This document shows, piece by piece, positions 45,361 to 54,330 of a stretch of 64,000 nucleotides of DNA. The stretch covers positions 62,001-126,000 of the forward strand of contig NZ_JADCKF010000006.1 of the NCBI RefSeq assembly GCF_014982855.1, given 5' to 3'. The notes beneath the pieces are model-generated. The model ran no database searches. It saw only the letters and a list, made by a program, of their open reading frames with translations, and had not been told where the DNA came from. The position numbers and the translations under genes are program-made. Numbering within the stretch: the first letter of the stretch is position 1; the number at the start of each line of letters is the position of its first letter. The stretch is from Pseudoflavonifractor gallinarum. GTDB taxonomy: Bacteria; Bacillota; Clostridia; Oscillospirales; Oscillospiraceae.

Positions 45361-46409
45361 CAGTCCAGTACCTCCTTCAAGGCGTTGAGCAGAATGTCGT
45401 TTTCCTCCGGAAGCCGCACGGCGATGCGGTAGTCGCACGCCCCCAGTCCGGGGTAGTTGGCGCAGGAGCGGATGAGCACCCCTCGCTCCAGCAGGCGCTC
45501 CTTGAGGTCGCTCCGCCCGGGCGCGGAGAAGAGCAGGTAGTTGGTCTCGCTCTCCCACACGGTCAGGCCCAGGGCCCGCAGCGCCGCCGTCAACCGGGCG
45601 CGCTGGGGGCGGATGACCTGCTCCATGGCCGTCTCCGGCCATCCGGGACAGGCGCAGGCGGCGATGCCGGCGGCCTGGGCGGGGGCTGAGACGCTCCAGG
45701 GCTGCCCCACCCGGTAGAGCCGCTCGGGCAGCTCCGGATGGGCGGTCAGACAGTACCCCAGGCGCAGCCCGGGCATGGCGTAGCACTTGGTGAAGGCCCG
45801 CAGGAGCACCAGCCGCGGAAACTCCGAGAGCCGGGCGGCCAGCCCCTCTCCCCCTCCGTCGCAGAGGTGGAGGAAGCACTCATCCACTACCAGCCAGACC
45901 TTCTCCTCCTCCGCCCGCCGGAGGATGGCCTCCAGCACGGGCTGGGCCACCCGCCGCCCGGTGGGGTTGTTGGGGCTGCATAGGAAGGCCAGCTCCACCC
46001 CACCCGAAAGGGCGGCGGCAAAGCCCTCATCCACTGCAAAGCCATTCTCCCGGGCCAGAGGATAGCGGACGACCTCTCCCCCGGCCGCCTCCACGGCCTG
46101 GGCATATTCAGAGAAGGTGGGGGCGGTCACCAGTGCCCGGCGGGGCCGCAGAGCCAGGCACAGCCGGAAGATCACATCGGCCGCGCCGTTTCCGCAGCAG
46201 ATCCACTCGGCCGGGACGCCGTCCCGCCGGGAAATGGCCCGGCGCAGCTCCCGGCACAGACTGTCCGGGTAGCGCTGGGCATCCACGACGGCCGCCTGGG
46301 CCGCCTCCGCCACGGCAGGGGGCATCCCCAGCGGGTTCTGATTGGCGGAAAAGTCCAGCACCGGTCCGGACTGGGCGTAAATGTCTCCGCCATGGGTATA
46401 GATGGGCAT
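45360..46409 (-). CDS. cobD: L-threonine-O-3-phosphate decarboxylase
   Basis: This PLP enzyme makes (R)-1-aminopropan-2-ol phosphate for the nucleotide loop. The 349-residue protein has [20 protein letters not shown] at the start, [10 protein letters not shown], and the PLP Lys in [22 protein letters not shown] and the FSANQNPLG motif distinguish it from HisC. It is followed by cobQ and lies 24 bases after cbiB. Confidence 0.94.
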   Translation of the reverse strand: MPIYTHGGDIYAQSGPVLDFSANQNPLGMPPAVAEAAQAAVVDAQRYPDSLCRELRRAISRRDGVPAEWICCGNGAADVIFRLCLALRPRRALVTAPTFSEYAQAVEAAGGEVVRYPLARENGFAVDEGFAAALSGGVELAFLCSPNNPTGRRVAQPVLEAILRRAEEEKVWLVVDECFLHLCDGGGEGLAARLSEFPRLVLLRAFTKCYAMPGLRLGYCLTAHPELPERLYRVGQPWSVSAPAQAAGIAACACPGWPETAMEQVIRPQRARLTAALRALGLTVWESETNYLLFSAPGRSDLKERLLERGVLIRSCANYPGLGACDYRIAVRLPEENDILLNALKEVLD

Positions 46410-46433
46410 GGGATGACTCCCTCCTTTTGGGAT

Positions 46434-47420
46434 TTAAAAGGGAAAGCGCAGGACCATCAGCGGCACCCCACACAGCAGGAGCAGGGACAAAAAGGCCGTG
46501 CCGTACATCAGCCGGTTGGCCCGCAGGATGTCCAGGGCCTCCACCGGGTGGATGGGGTCGCCCAGGGTGGGCTTCTCCACCCTCCGGCCAAAGTACACGG
46601 CCGGACCGGCCAGCTGCACCCGCAGGGCCCCGGCACAGGCGGCCTCGGTGTGAGCCGAATTGGGAGAGGCGTGGTTCTTCCGGTCCCGCCGGAAAATGCG
46701 TATCGCCCCCGGTCCGTCAAATCCGGTGAGAAAGGCGCTCAGGCACATGAGCCCCCCCGCCAGCCGGGCGGGCAGAAAGTTGAGGACGTCGTCCAGCCGG
46801 GCCGCAGTCCGCCCGAAGTAGAGATAGCGCCCATTCTTGTAGCCCACCATGGAGTCCATGGTGTTGACCGCCTTGTAGGCCATTCCGGCCAGAGGGCCGC
46901 CCAGGGCCAGGTAGAAGAGGGGGGCCACCACGCCATCCGAGGCGTTCTCGGCCACCGTCTCCACCGCCGCCTTGGCCACACCGGTCTCGTCCAGCTTCTC
47001 GGTGTCCCGGCCCACGATCATGCTCACCGCCCGGCGGGCTCCCGGAAGGTCTCCATCCCGGAGGGCGCGGTAGACCTTCCCGCTCTCATCCCGCAGGGAC
47101 CGGGCTGCCAGCAGCTGATAGCACAAGAGGGTCCGCACCCCGAAGTCCAGGGCCGGGTGGAGTCTGGCGCACAGGGCGAGCACCAGTCCGGTCACCCCCA
47201 CGGAGAAAAAGAGCACCAGGACCACCAGCGCCGTACCGCCGGCCCGCTCTCCTCCCGGGGTTTTGGGAAAGACGCGGCGCAGGGGCCCCTCCAGCCCCGC
47301 GATGAGCTGTCCCACGGCCCGGACCGGGTGGGGGGCCCAGTGGGGGTCCCCCAGCAGCAGATCCAGGCAAAACCCCAGAAGCAGGGCGGTCAGGTTGGTC
47401 TGAAAAAAGGATTGTATCAT
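46434..47420 (-). CDS. cbiB: Adenosylcobinamide-phosphate synthase
   Basis: CbiB (CobD in the aerobic nomenclature) attaches aminopropanol phosphate to adenosylcobyrate. It is a 328-residue integral membrane protein. LLGFCLDLLLGDPHWAPHPV is the hallmark start, followed by VAENASDGVVAPLFYLALGG, NTMDSMVGYKNGRYLYFG and NSAHTEAACAGALRVQL. It overlaps cobT by 4 bases. Confidence 0.95.
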   Translation of the reverse strand: MIQSFFQTNLTALLLGFCLDLLLGDPHWAPHPVRAVGQLIAGLEGPLRRVFPKTPGGERAGGTALVVLVLFFSVGVTGLVLALCARLHPALDFGVRTLLCYQLLAARSLRDESGKVYRALRDGDLPGARRAVSMIVGRDTEKLDETGVAKAAVETVAENASDGVVAPLFYLALGGPLAGMAYKAVNTMDSMVGYKNGRYLYFGRTAARLDDVLNFLPARLAGGLMCLSAFLTGFDGPGAIRIFRRDRKNHASPNSAHTEAACAGALRVQLAGPAVYFGRRVEKPTLGDPIHPVEALDILRANRLMYGTAFLSLLLLCGVPLMVLRFPF

Positions 47421-48484
47421 GTCAGCGGCTGGTAAGCCTCCACCTCGATCTCATCAAATGTGGCCATCTCCCGGTAGACCGCCAGGGCCATATCCAGCAG
47501 AGGCATGACCGCCGCCGTCCCGGTGCCCTCTCCCAGGCACATTCTGGCCCGCAGGAAGGGGGTCAGGCCCAGGGCCTCCAGCAGCAGTTCCCCGGCGGGC
47601 TCCGCTGAGACGTGGCTGGCCAGCAGGTAGTCCCCCGCCGCCGGGCAAAGCCGCACGGCGCACAAGGCAGCCGCCGCCGAGATGAACCCGTCCACCAGCA
47701 CGGGTACCCGGCAGGCCGCGCCGCCCAGGAAGACCCCGGCCAGACCGGCCAGATCCAGTCCTCCCACCTTGGAGAGCACGTCCACCGGGTCGGTTGGATC
47801 GGGCTGGTTCACCGCCACGGCCCGGCGGATGGCGTCCACCTTGCGCACCAGCCCCTCCGAGGAGAGGCCCGCGCCCCGGCCGGTGACCGTCTCCGGCTCC
47901 ACGCCCAAGAGCACCGAGACCACGGCGGAAGAGGCCGTGGTGTTGCCGATCCCCATCTCTCCGGTACCCAGGAGCTTTACGCCGGAAGCACAGAGCTCCT
48001 GCGCGATCTGGATGCCGGTCTCGATGGCCCGGACACAGGTCTCCCGGTCCATGGCCGGCTCCCGGGTCATATTGCGGGTCCCCCGCATGAGGTTGCGCTG
48101 AAGGATGCGCGCCCCCTCCACCGGACGGGCCACGCCGATGTCCACCGGAACCAGCTCGGCACCAGCCACCCGGGCCATACAGCAGACGCTGGTATCCCCC
48201 TTGGACATATTCTCTGTGACGATGGCGGTGACCTCCTGTCCTGTCTGGGTCACCCCCTCGGCCACCACGCCGTGGTCGGCGCACATGGCCACGATGGCCC
48301 GGCGGCTCAGGTCTACGTCGGGGCTTCCGCCCATGGCCGCGATGCGTACCACCGCATCCTCCAGAAGGCCCAGGCTGTGCAGCGGCTTGGCGATGGAATC
48401 CCACCGGCGGCGGGCGGCCTGCGCGGCCCGCTCATCGGCAGGCGTGATCTCTCGTACGGTCTTCTCCAACAGTCCCATGTTCAT
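47417..48484 (-). CDS. cobT: Nicotinate-nucleotide--dimethylbenzimidazole phosphoribosyltransferase
   Basis: CobT activates the lower ligand base to its alpha-ribotide. The 355-residue protein has KPLHSLGLLEDAVVRIA, MCADHGVVAEGVTQTG, GEMGIGNTTASSAV and the C-terminal catalytic Glu region MCLGEGTGTAAVMPLLD. No bza genes for lower-base synthesis are in the window, so the base is unspecified. It overlaps cbiA by 4 bases. Confidence 0.96.
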   Translation of the reverse strand: MNMGLLEKTVREITPADERAAQAARRRWDSIAKPLHSLGLLEDAVVRIAAMGGSPDVDLSRRAIVAMCADHGVVAEGVTQTGQEVTAIVTENMSKGDTSVCCMARVAGAELVPVDIGVARPVEGARILQRNLMRGTRNMTREPAMDRETCVRAIETGIQIAQELCASGVKLLGTGEMGIGNTTASSAVVSVLLGVEPETVTGRGAGLSSEGLVRKVDAIRRAVAVNQPDPTDPVDVLSKVGGLDLAGLAGVFLGGAACRVPVLVDGFISAAAALCAVRLCPAAGDYLLASHVSAEPAGELLLEALGLTPFLRARMCLGEGTGTAAVMPLLDMALAVYREMATFDEIEVEAYQPLT

Positions 48485-49851
48485 CCCTCATTTTCCCCAT
48501 GATATCTGGCACAGGCGGCCACAAATCGCTCCGCCGCCTGTTGACAGCCGCAAAAATGTACGTGCGGAAATCCCGCATAGAGGGTGGGCGTATGCCAGGC
48601 GCAGTCCCACCCCCGCTTGCTCCTGGGCTTCTGGGCGTGGAAATCTGCTCCCGGCCGGTCGCTCTCCCAGTAGTGGAACTCGTGGGCCGGTAGGCTCTCC
48701 CCCGCCCCGCAGAGCAGGCCCTCCGTCCGGGCCGTCAGCGTGATATAGCCAAAGCGCCCCAGCTTTCCCTGGTTCCAGGCCGCGGCGGGCAGGACACCCA
48801 CCAGGGGGCGGTCCACCCCGTCCGCGTCGGAGAGGGTCCGGTGGAGGTAGAGAAAGCCTCCGCACTCGGCCACGGTGGGCATCCCGCGATTCACTGCAAG
48901 GCGCACTGCCCGGCGCATGGCGGTATTGTTGGCCAGCGCCGCTCCGTAAAGCTCGGGATAGCCGCCCCCCAGATAGAGCCCGGCGCATCCCTCCGGAAGT
49001 TCCTCGTCCCGCAGCGGGGAGAAGGAGACCAGCTCAGCCCCCAGTTTCTCCAACAGCTCCAGGGCGTCGGCGTAGTAGAAGCAGAACGCCTCGTCCCGGG
49101 CCACGGCGATGCGGGGCCGGGACGGATGGGAGGCGGCGATGTTCTCCTCTTCCGGCGGCAGGTCGGGGGCGGACCGGGCCAGGGCCAGAAGGCCGTCCAG
49201 GTCTATGCTCTTCTCGGCCTGGGCAGCCAGGGCAGAGAGCTTTCCCCGCAGGTCGGACACCTCTGCGGCCGTGATGAGGCCCAGATGGCGGCTCTCTAGG
49301 GAGGCGTCGGGGAGAACCGGAAGGTAGCCGTAAACCGGGATGCCGGTCTCCTCCTCCACGCAGTCCTTCAGGGCGGGGTAGAACATGGGGGAGACCCGGT
49401 TGAAGAGCACCCCGCGGATGCCGTGTTCCTCCTCCAGGGCACAGAAGCCCTTCACCACCGCCGCCAGAGAGCGGGCCGCGCCCCGTCCGTCCACCACCAG
49501 CACCGCCGGCGTGGCGGTCCGGCGGGCCAGGTCCCAGGCGCTGAGCTCGCTGGAGAGGGCCGCGCCGTCGTAGTAGCCCATGGCCCCCTCCAGGATGGCG
49601 GGTCCATGGCCGGCGCAGTTCTGACGCAGAGAGCGGCGCACCGCCTGCTCCCCCATCAGAAAGAGGTCCAGGTTGCGGGAGGGCACCCCCAGCACCTCCG
49701 CGTGGAACATGGGGTCGATGTAGTCCGGCCCCGATTTGAAGGCCACCGGGTCCAGCCCCCGGTTTACCAGGGCCTGGAGCACGGCGCAGGTCACCGTGGT
49801 TTTACCGCACCCGCTGGCGGGGGCGGCAAAGAGCAGACGGGGAGGATTCAT
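48481..49851 (-). CDS. cbiA: Cobyrinate a,c-diamide synthase
   Basis: CbiA amidates the a and c acetate side chains of cobyrinate. An ATPase domain (APASGCGKTTVTCAVLQAL and FKSGPDYIDPMFH) precedes a GATase domain with YLGGGYPELYG and the nucleophile in PTVAECGGFLYLH. ATG 49851 (MNPPRLLFAAP) sits 0-4 bases into the upstream cbiET end; both are translationally coupled. 456 residues, normal length. Confidence 0.95.
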   Translation of the reverse strand: MNPPRLLFAAPASGCGKTTVTCAVLQALVNRGLDPVAFKSGPDYIDPMFHAEVLGVPSRNLDLFLMGEQAVRRSLRQNCAGHGPAILEGAMGYYDGAALSSELSAWDLARRTATPAVLVVDGRGAARSLAAVVKGFCALEEEHGIRGVLFNRVSPMFYPALKDCVEEETGIPVYGYLPVLPDASLESRHLGLITAAEVSDLRGKLSALAAQAEKSIDLDGLLALARSAPDLPPEEENIAASHPSRPRIAVARDEAFCFYYADALELLEKLGAELVSFSPLRDEELPEGCAGLYLGGGYPELYGAALANNTAMRRAVRLAVNRGMPTVAECGGFLYLHRTLSDADGVDRPLVGVLPAAAWNQGKLGRFGYITLTARTEGLLCGAGESLPAHEFHYWESDRPGADFHAQKPRSKRGWDCAWHTPTLYAGFPHVHFCGCQQAAERFVAACARYHGENEG

Positions 49852-51050
49852 TCCGCTCCCCCCGTTCCGCTGATGAGCCACACCGGATTCTGGGCCTCCA
49901 TCATGTGGTAGCTTCCCGCTTTCCGGGTCCGGGTGACCGCCACCTGGACCAGGTCCACATCCTGAAAATGCAGTTCCTCAAAGGCCGACACCGCCTCCTG
50001 GAGGGTCTCCAAAGTCACGGCCGACACCACCGCCCGGAGGCCGGGGCGCTTGTCCAACGCGGCGGCCAGGATGGCCCGCAGGGCACCCCCGCTTCCCCCC
50101 ACAAAGACCCGGTCGGGGGGCGGCAGCTCTGCCAGGGCCTCGGGGGCGGTCCCGGACACCGGGATCACGTTGGAGGCACCCAGGGCCGCGGCGTTCTGAG
50201 CGATGAGCTCCAGGCCCTCGCTCCGCCGCTCCACCGCGTAGACCACTCCGGCCGGGGCGGCCAGGGCGCACTCCACCGACACCGAGCCGGTGCCCGCCCC
50301 CACGTCCCAGATCACGCTCTCCCGCTCCGGACGGAGCTTGGAGACCACGAGGGCGCGGACCTCCTCCTTGGTCATGGGCACCTTTCCCCGCTGAAAGGCA
50401 CTGTCGGGCAGACCGGGCGCGGTAGCGGATCGCTCCACCGGGTGGGGATGCTCGGCCAGCAGCACGGCGAGATCGGCAAACTCCTCCCCCGCCAGGGACT
50501 GGGCCGTCCCCGCACAGATGCGCTCCTCCGGGTAGGAGAGCCGCTCCCCAACCCAGATCCGCACATCACCCAAGCCCCGGCTGCACAGCTGCGCACACAG
50601 GTCCTGGGCCCGGGTCTCACCTCCCGTGAGAACAAAGGTGCGCCGGTGGCTCTGGATCTCCCCCACCGCGTTGTGGGTACGTCCATGGGCGCTCACCCAG
50701 TGGACATCCTGCCAGGTGGTGTTGAGCCGGGCACAGAAGTAAGCGAGAGAGGAGATGCCCGGGATGGTATGTACCTCGTACCCCTCCAGCAGAGGCCAGA
50801 GCGCCTTTGCCCCGCTGTAAAAGCCCGTATCTCCGGAGAGGAGGACGGCCGCCGGGCCGTCGCTCTCCCCTTCCAGGGCGGCGAGGATCTCCCGCGGGCG
50901 GATGAGGGGATGAGCCGGTTTCTCCCCGCTCCAGGGCTCCAGCAGCCGGGGGGCGCCCAGGAGCACCCGGCTCTCCTCGATGGCCCTCCGGGCTTCCCCG
51001 GTGAGGGTGTCCGGATTTCCCATGCCCACGCCGATCAGATAGACTTTCAT
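49848..51050 (-). CDS. cbiET: Precorrin-6Y C5,15-methyltransferase (CbiE-CbiT fusion)
   Basis: This is a 400-residue bifunctional enzyme. The N-terminal CbiE half (VYLIGVGMGNPDTLTGEAR, LLSGDTGFYSGA, HTIPGISSLAYFCARL) methylates C5. The CbiT half from about residue 215 (MTKEEVRALVVSKLRPERES, IWDVGAGTGSVSVECAL) methylates C15 and decarboxylates. The fusion corresponds to CobL. ATG 51050 overlaps the cobK stop by 4 bases. Confidence 0.95.
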   Translation of the reverse strand: MKVYLIGVGMGNPDTLTGEARRAIEESRVLLGAPRLLEPWSGEKPAHPLIRPREILAALEGESDGPAAVLLSGDTGFYSGAKALWPLLEGYEVHTIPGISSLAYFCARLNTTWQDVHWVSAHGRTHNAVGEIQSHRRTFVLTGGETRAQDLCAQLCSRGLGDVRIWVGERLSYPEERICAGTAQSLAGEEFADLAVLLAEHPHPVERSATAPGLPDSAFQRGKVPMTKEEVRALVVSKLRPERESVIWDVGAGTGSVSVECALAAPAGVVYAVERRSEGLELIAQNAAALGASNVIPVSGTAPEALAELPPPDRVFVGGSGGALRAILAAALDKRPGLRAVVSAVTLETLQEAVSAFEELHFQDVDLVQVAVTRTRKAGSYHMMEAQNPVWLISGTGGAE

Positions 51051-51793
51051 GGCCGCTGCGCCTCCCAGTTCCTTTGAAATTCCGCCAGCGTCTCCCCCCG
51101 CTCCCGGGTGGGACGCTCCACCACGATCAGCCGGCAGCCCGTGTCCCGGGCGGCCGCGCACTTCTCTTCAAATCCTCCGGCCGCACCGCTCTCCTTGGTC
51201 ACCAGCACGGAGATGTCCAGCTGCCGGATCACGGCCCGGTTGAGCTCCGCCGAAAAGGGCCCCTGCATGGCGATGATCTGTTTCGGGGGAAATCCTGCTG
51301 CCTGACAGGCTTCCAGAGAGGACACGCTGGGCAGCACCCGGGGATAGCACCGCTCCCGCAGCCCCGGCTGGGCGAAGGGAGCGAGCTCCTTGCTGCCCGT
51401 GGTGAGCAGGATGTTCCCCGGCAGTTCCCGGCACAGCTTAGCGGCGTCGGTCAGGCTGGCGCAGCGCAGGAAGTCCCCCGCCCCCTCTTCCGCCCGAACG
51501 ATCCGCCGGTAGGGCAGGTCCAGCTTCTCACAGCAGGCGCGGATCTGGGCGGTGACCTGTACAGCATAGGGGTGGGTGGCGTCGGCCACGCAGCAGAAGG
51601 GACGGCTTTTCATCAGCTCCTCCATCCCTGCCTCGTCCAGCCGTCCGGTGTGGACCGCGATCCCCTCCCCCTCGGGCAGGAGAGTGGCCCCGTAGTCGGT
51701 GGCCACACAGACGGTCACCCGGCAGTCCCGCCGGGCCAGCCACAGGGCCAGCTCCCGGCCCTCCGTGGTGCCGCCAAAGAGCAGGACCTCCAT
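51047..51793 (-). CDS. cobK: Precorrin-6A reductase
   Basis: CobK/CbiJ reduces cobalt-precorrin-6A with NAD(P)H. The 248-residue protein starts MEVLLFGGTTEGRELALWL and has the conserved VADATHPYAVQVT and ILLTTGSKELAPF segments. GLDEAGMEELM-like spacing is typical. It lies 1 base downstream of cbiH and 4 bases into cbiET. Confidence 0.94.
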   Translation of the reverse strand: MEVLLFGGTTEGRELALWLARRDCRVTVCVATDYGATLLPEGEGIAVHTGRLDEAGMEELMKSRPFCCVADATHPYAVQVTAQIRACCEKLDLPYRRIVRAEEGAGDFLRCASLTDAAKLCRELPGNILLTTGSKELAPFAQPGLRERCYPRVLPSVSSLEACQAAGFPPKQIIAMQGPFSAELNRAVIRQLDISVLVTKESGAAGGFEEKCAAARDTGCRLIVVERPTRERGETLAEFQRNWEAQRP

Positions 51794-51794
51794 C

Positions 51795-52529
51795 TCACAT
51801 CCCCCGCTGGAGATAGCCTCGGGGGGTGACCATCTTTCCGCCGATGAGGCAGGTCTGCCGGTTGCCCACAAAGACTGTGGTAAACATGTCCACCTGGGTC
51901 TCCCGCAGCTGGGCGAGGGTGCAGGTATGGGCCTCCTCCCCGGCGCGGCCGATGTTGCGGACATAGCCGCACACGGTATCCGGGCTCTTTTCCTCCAGCA
52001 GGATGTCACAGGCCCGCTGGAGATAGTCGGCCCGGCTCCGGCTGGAGGGATTGTAGAGGCAGAGCACAAAGTCGGCCCGGGCCGCCAGGCGCAGGCGATT
52101 TTCGATGGTCTCCCAGGGAGTCATCAGGTCGGAGAGGGAGACCACCGCAAAGTCGTGGGTCAGGGGCGCGCCCAGTACGGCGGCTCCCCCACAGGCGGCG
52201 GTGATACCGGGGACCACCTCGATCTCGATGGGCGGATAGTCCCGGGATACCTCGTACACCAGGGCCGCCATACCGTACACCCCCGAGTCGCCGGAGCAGA
52301 CCAGGGCCACATCCCGGCCGGCCGCTGCCTCCTCCACCGCCATACGGCAGCGGTCCACCTCCCGGCGCATACCGGTGGAGCGGCGCTCCTTGTCGGGGAA
52401 CTGCCCCTCCAGCAGGGCAATATAGGCGGTGTAGCCCACGATCAGGTCGCAGCGCTCCAGAGCCTCCACGGCCCGCCCGGTCAAATCGGCCCCGGCGCCG
52501 GGGCCCAGTCCTATCACGGTCACTCGCAT
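51795..52529 (-). CDS. cbiH: Precorrin-3B C17-methyltransferase
   Basis: CbiH (CobJ) methylates C17 and drives ring contraction. The 244-residue protein has MRVTVIGLGPGAGADLTGRA, ALVCSGDSGVYGMAALVYE, EVVPGITAACGGAAVLGAPL and FVLCLYNPSSRSR. It is the single-domain form without the Fe-S extension found in some CbiH60 proteins. It overlaps cbiG by 10 bases. Confidence 0.95.
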   Translation of the reverse strand: MRVTVIGLGPGAGADLTGRAVEALERCDLIVGYTAYIALLEGQFPDKERRSTGMRREVDRCRMAVEEAAAGRDVALVCSGDSGVYGMAALVYEVSRDYPPIEIEVVPGITAACGGAAVLGAPLTHDFAVVSLSDLMTPWETIENRLRLAARADFVLCLYNPSSRSRADYLQRACDILLEEKSPDTVCGYVRNIGRAGEEAHTCTLAQLRETQVDMFTTVFVGNRQTCLIGGKMVTPRGYLQRGM

Positions 52530-53575
52530 GGTGTTTCCTCGCTTCCTTCTTCAAATGAGACGGCCCATGGCCGCCGGGCCACCGCAACGGTGACCCCGTC
52601 TGCCCCCTGCTTGGGAACTAACAGCGCTCCCCCCGCCCGCACGGCGGCACGCTCGCAGACGTTGTCCACCCCGGTCACCGAGCGGACAAAGGCGGAGGGG
52701 GTAAAGGCTCCCGGTGTCCCGGCCAGCTCCTCCGCCGTCCAGACCCACAGGGGCAGCCCTTGGGTCCGGCAGAACTCCAGTAGCCCTGGCTCCCCCTGTT
52801 TCAGATCAATGGTGCTTACCTGGAACACCGCGCGCGGATGGAGCCGGAAGGCCTTCAGGGTCTCCTCCACCGCCCGGGCGATGGTCTCGGAGCTGGTTCC
52901 CTTCCGGCAGCCGATGCCAAGAGTAAGCACCGGTGGGACAAGACGCAGGGTCACCGGGTAGGGTGCCTTTTCCACGTCCGCAGTCAGGACGATCCCCACC
53001 TCAGACGGCCCCGACGAGAGGCCCTCCGGCCGCTCTCCCTGTATAGGAAAATCACTTTGCAACCCTACGGAATCCCCCGCCAGAAGGGCGGCGGACACCC
53101 GTTTGGCCGCTGTTTTGCTGTCAATGTATAGTCCTTTACACTTCGCCCAACTGTCTACCGCGAAACGCCCGTTCACATCGGTGGCGGTGGAGATAGCTGC
53201 CGTACCGTCCGTGAGCCGGGCCACCCGGCGGGCCAGGTCGTTGGCCCCGCCCACATGGCCGGAGAGGAGTGGGACCACCCAGGCCCCTCCTTCGTCCACA
53301 CTGACCACGGCGGGGTCGGTATACTTGTCCCTCACCCAGGGGGCGATGGCCCGGACCGCAATGCCGCAGGCCCCCACAAAGAGGAGCCCCTCGCAGTCGG
53401 CAAAGCACGCTCCCGTCCAGTCGGCCAGCCGCTCATAGGAGGCTGTCCCCAGTTCCTGGGCCAGCCGTGCCGGGAGGGCCAGCTTCACTTCCTCCCCCTG
53501 TTCCTCCAGTGCCCGGGCCAGGGAGCAGGCCAGACCATATCCCCGGCGGGTGAAGGCGGTGAGGGCCAGTCTCAT
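52520..53575 (-). CDS. cbiG: Cobalt-precorrin-5A hydrolase CbiG
   Basis: CbiG opens the delta-lactone of cobalt-precorrin-5A, releasing acetaldehyde. The 351-residue protein has LLFVGACGIAVRAIAPWVRD, VVPLLSGHVGGANDLAR, and the C-terminal CbiG domain starting LTLGIGCRKGTSSETIARAV. Its presence marks the anaerobic route. It overlaps cbiF by 4 bases. Confidence 0.95.
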   Translation of the reverse strand: MRLALTAFTRRGYGLACSLARALEEQGEEVKLALPARLAQELGTASYERLADWTGACFADCEGLLFVGACGIAVRAIAPWVRDKYTDPAVVSVDEGGAWVVPLLSGHVGGANDLARRVARLTDGTAAISTATDVNGRFAVDSWAKCKGLYIDSKTAAKRVSAALLAGDSVGLQSDFPIQGERPEGLSSGPSEVGIVLTADVEKAPYPVTLRLVPPVLTLGIGCRKGTSSETIARAVEETLKAFRLHPRAVFQVSTIDLKQGEPGLLEFCRTQGLPLWVWTAEELAGTPGAFTPSAFVRSVTGVDNVCERAAVRAGGALLVPKQGADGVTVAVARRPWAVSFEEGSEETPCE

Positions 53576-54330
53576 GCCTCGGTCCCCTTCCGGCAGCCGT
53601 GGGTAAAGGTCGGGTCATAGAGCTTGGAGCGCTCGTAGTCCTCTCCCAGGAACCGTCCCACGGTGATGAGGGCGGTCTTGGTGACGCCGTTGGTACGGGC
53701 GGTCTCCGCCAGGGTGGAAACCGTACAGCGGAACACCCGCTCCTCTGGCCAGGTGGCCTTGTAGACGATGGCCGCCGGGGTGTCGGGGGCATATCCCCCC
53801 GCCATCAGCTCCCGCTCCACCTCCTCCAGCAGGCCCGTGGAGAGGAAGAGCACCATGGTGCAGCCGTGGCTGGCCATCTTGCGCAGTGCCTCTCCCTCAG
53901 GCACCGGCGTCCGCCCGGCCATACGGGTGATGATGACGCTCTGGGAGACATCAGGCAGGGTGTACTCCGCCTGAAGGGCGGCCGCCGCGCCGGAGAAGGA
54001 GGAGACGCCCGGCGTCACATCGTAGGAGATCCCATCCACATCCAGGGCGTCCATCTGCTCCCGGATGGCCCCGTAGAGGGAGGGGTCCCCTGTGTGGAGC
54101 CGGACGGTGGTCTTGCCCGCCGCCTCGGTCTCCCGCATGACGGCCAGAACCTCCTCCAGGGTCATGGAGGCGCTGTCATAGACCTGACAGCCCTCTTTGC
54201 GGTACTCCAGCAGGGCCGGATTGACCAGGCTCCCCGCGTAGATGATCACGTCGGCCTCCCCCAGAAGGCGGGCCCCCCGCACCGTGATCAGGTCGGCCGC
54301 GCCCGGTCCGGCGCCAATAAAATGGATCAT
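53572..54330 (-). CDS. cbiF: Precorrin-4 C11-methyltransferase
   Basis: CbiF (CobM) methylates C11. The 252-residue protein begins MIHFIGAGPGAADLITVRGA; TVRLHTGDPSLYGAIREQMD, VTPGVSSFSGAAAALQAEYT and RTPVPEGEALRKMASHGCTM are all characteristic. It overlaps cbiD by 4 bases. Confidence 0.96.
   Translation of the reverse strand: MIHFIGAGPGAADLITVRGARLLGEADVIIYAGSLVNPALLEYRKEGCQVYDSASMTLEEVLAVMRETEAAGKTTVRLHTGDPSLYGAIREQMDALDVDGISYDVTPGVSSFSGAAAALQAEYTLPDVSQSVIITRMAGRTPVPEGEALRKMASHGCTMVLFLSTGLLEEVERELMAGGYAPDTPAAIVYKATWPEERVFRCTVSTLAETARTNGVTKTALITVGRFLGEDYERSKLYDPTFTHGCRKGTEA

Noticed and set aside
42430-45432. 1000-codon + strand frame opposite cbiK-cbiC-cobQ
   Set aside because: Low-complexity His/Gly/Val-rich translation typical of an antisense frame; the minus-strand genes are unmistakable.
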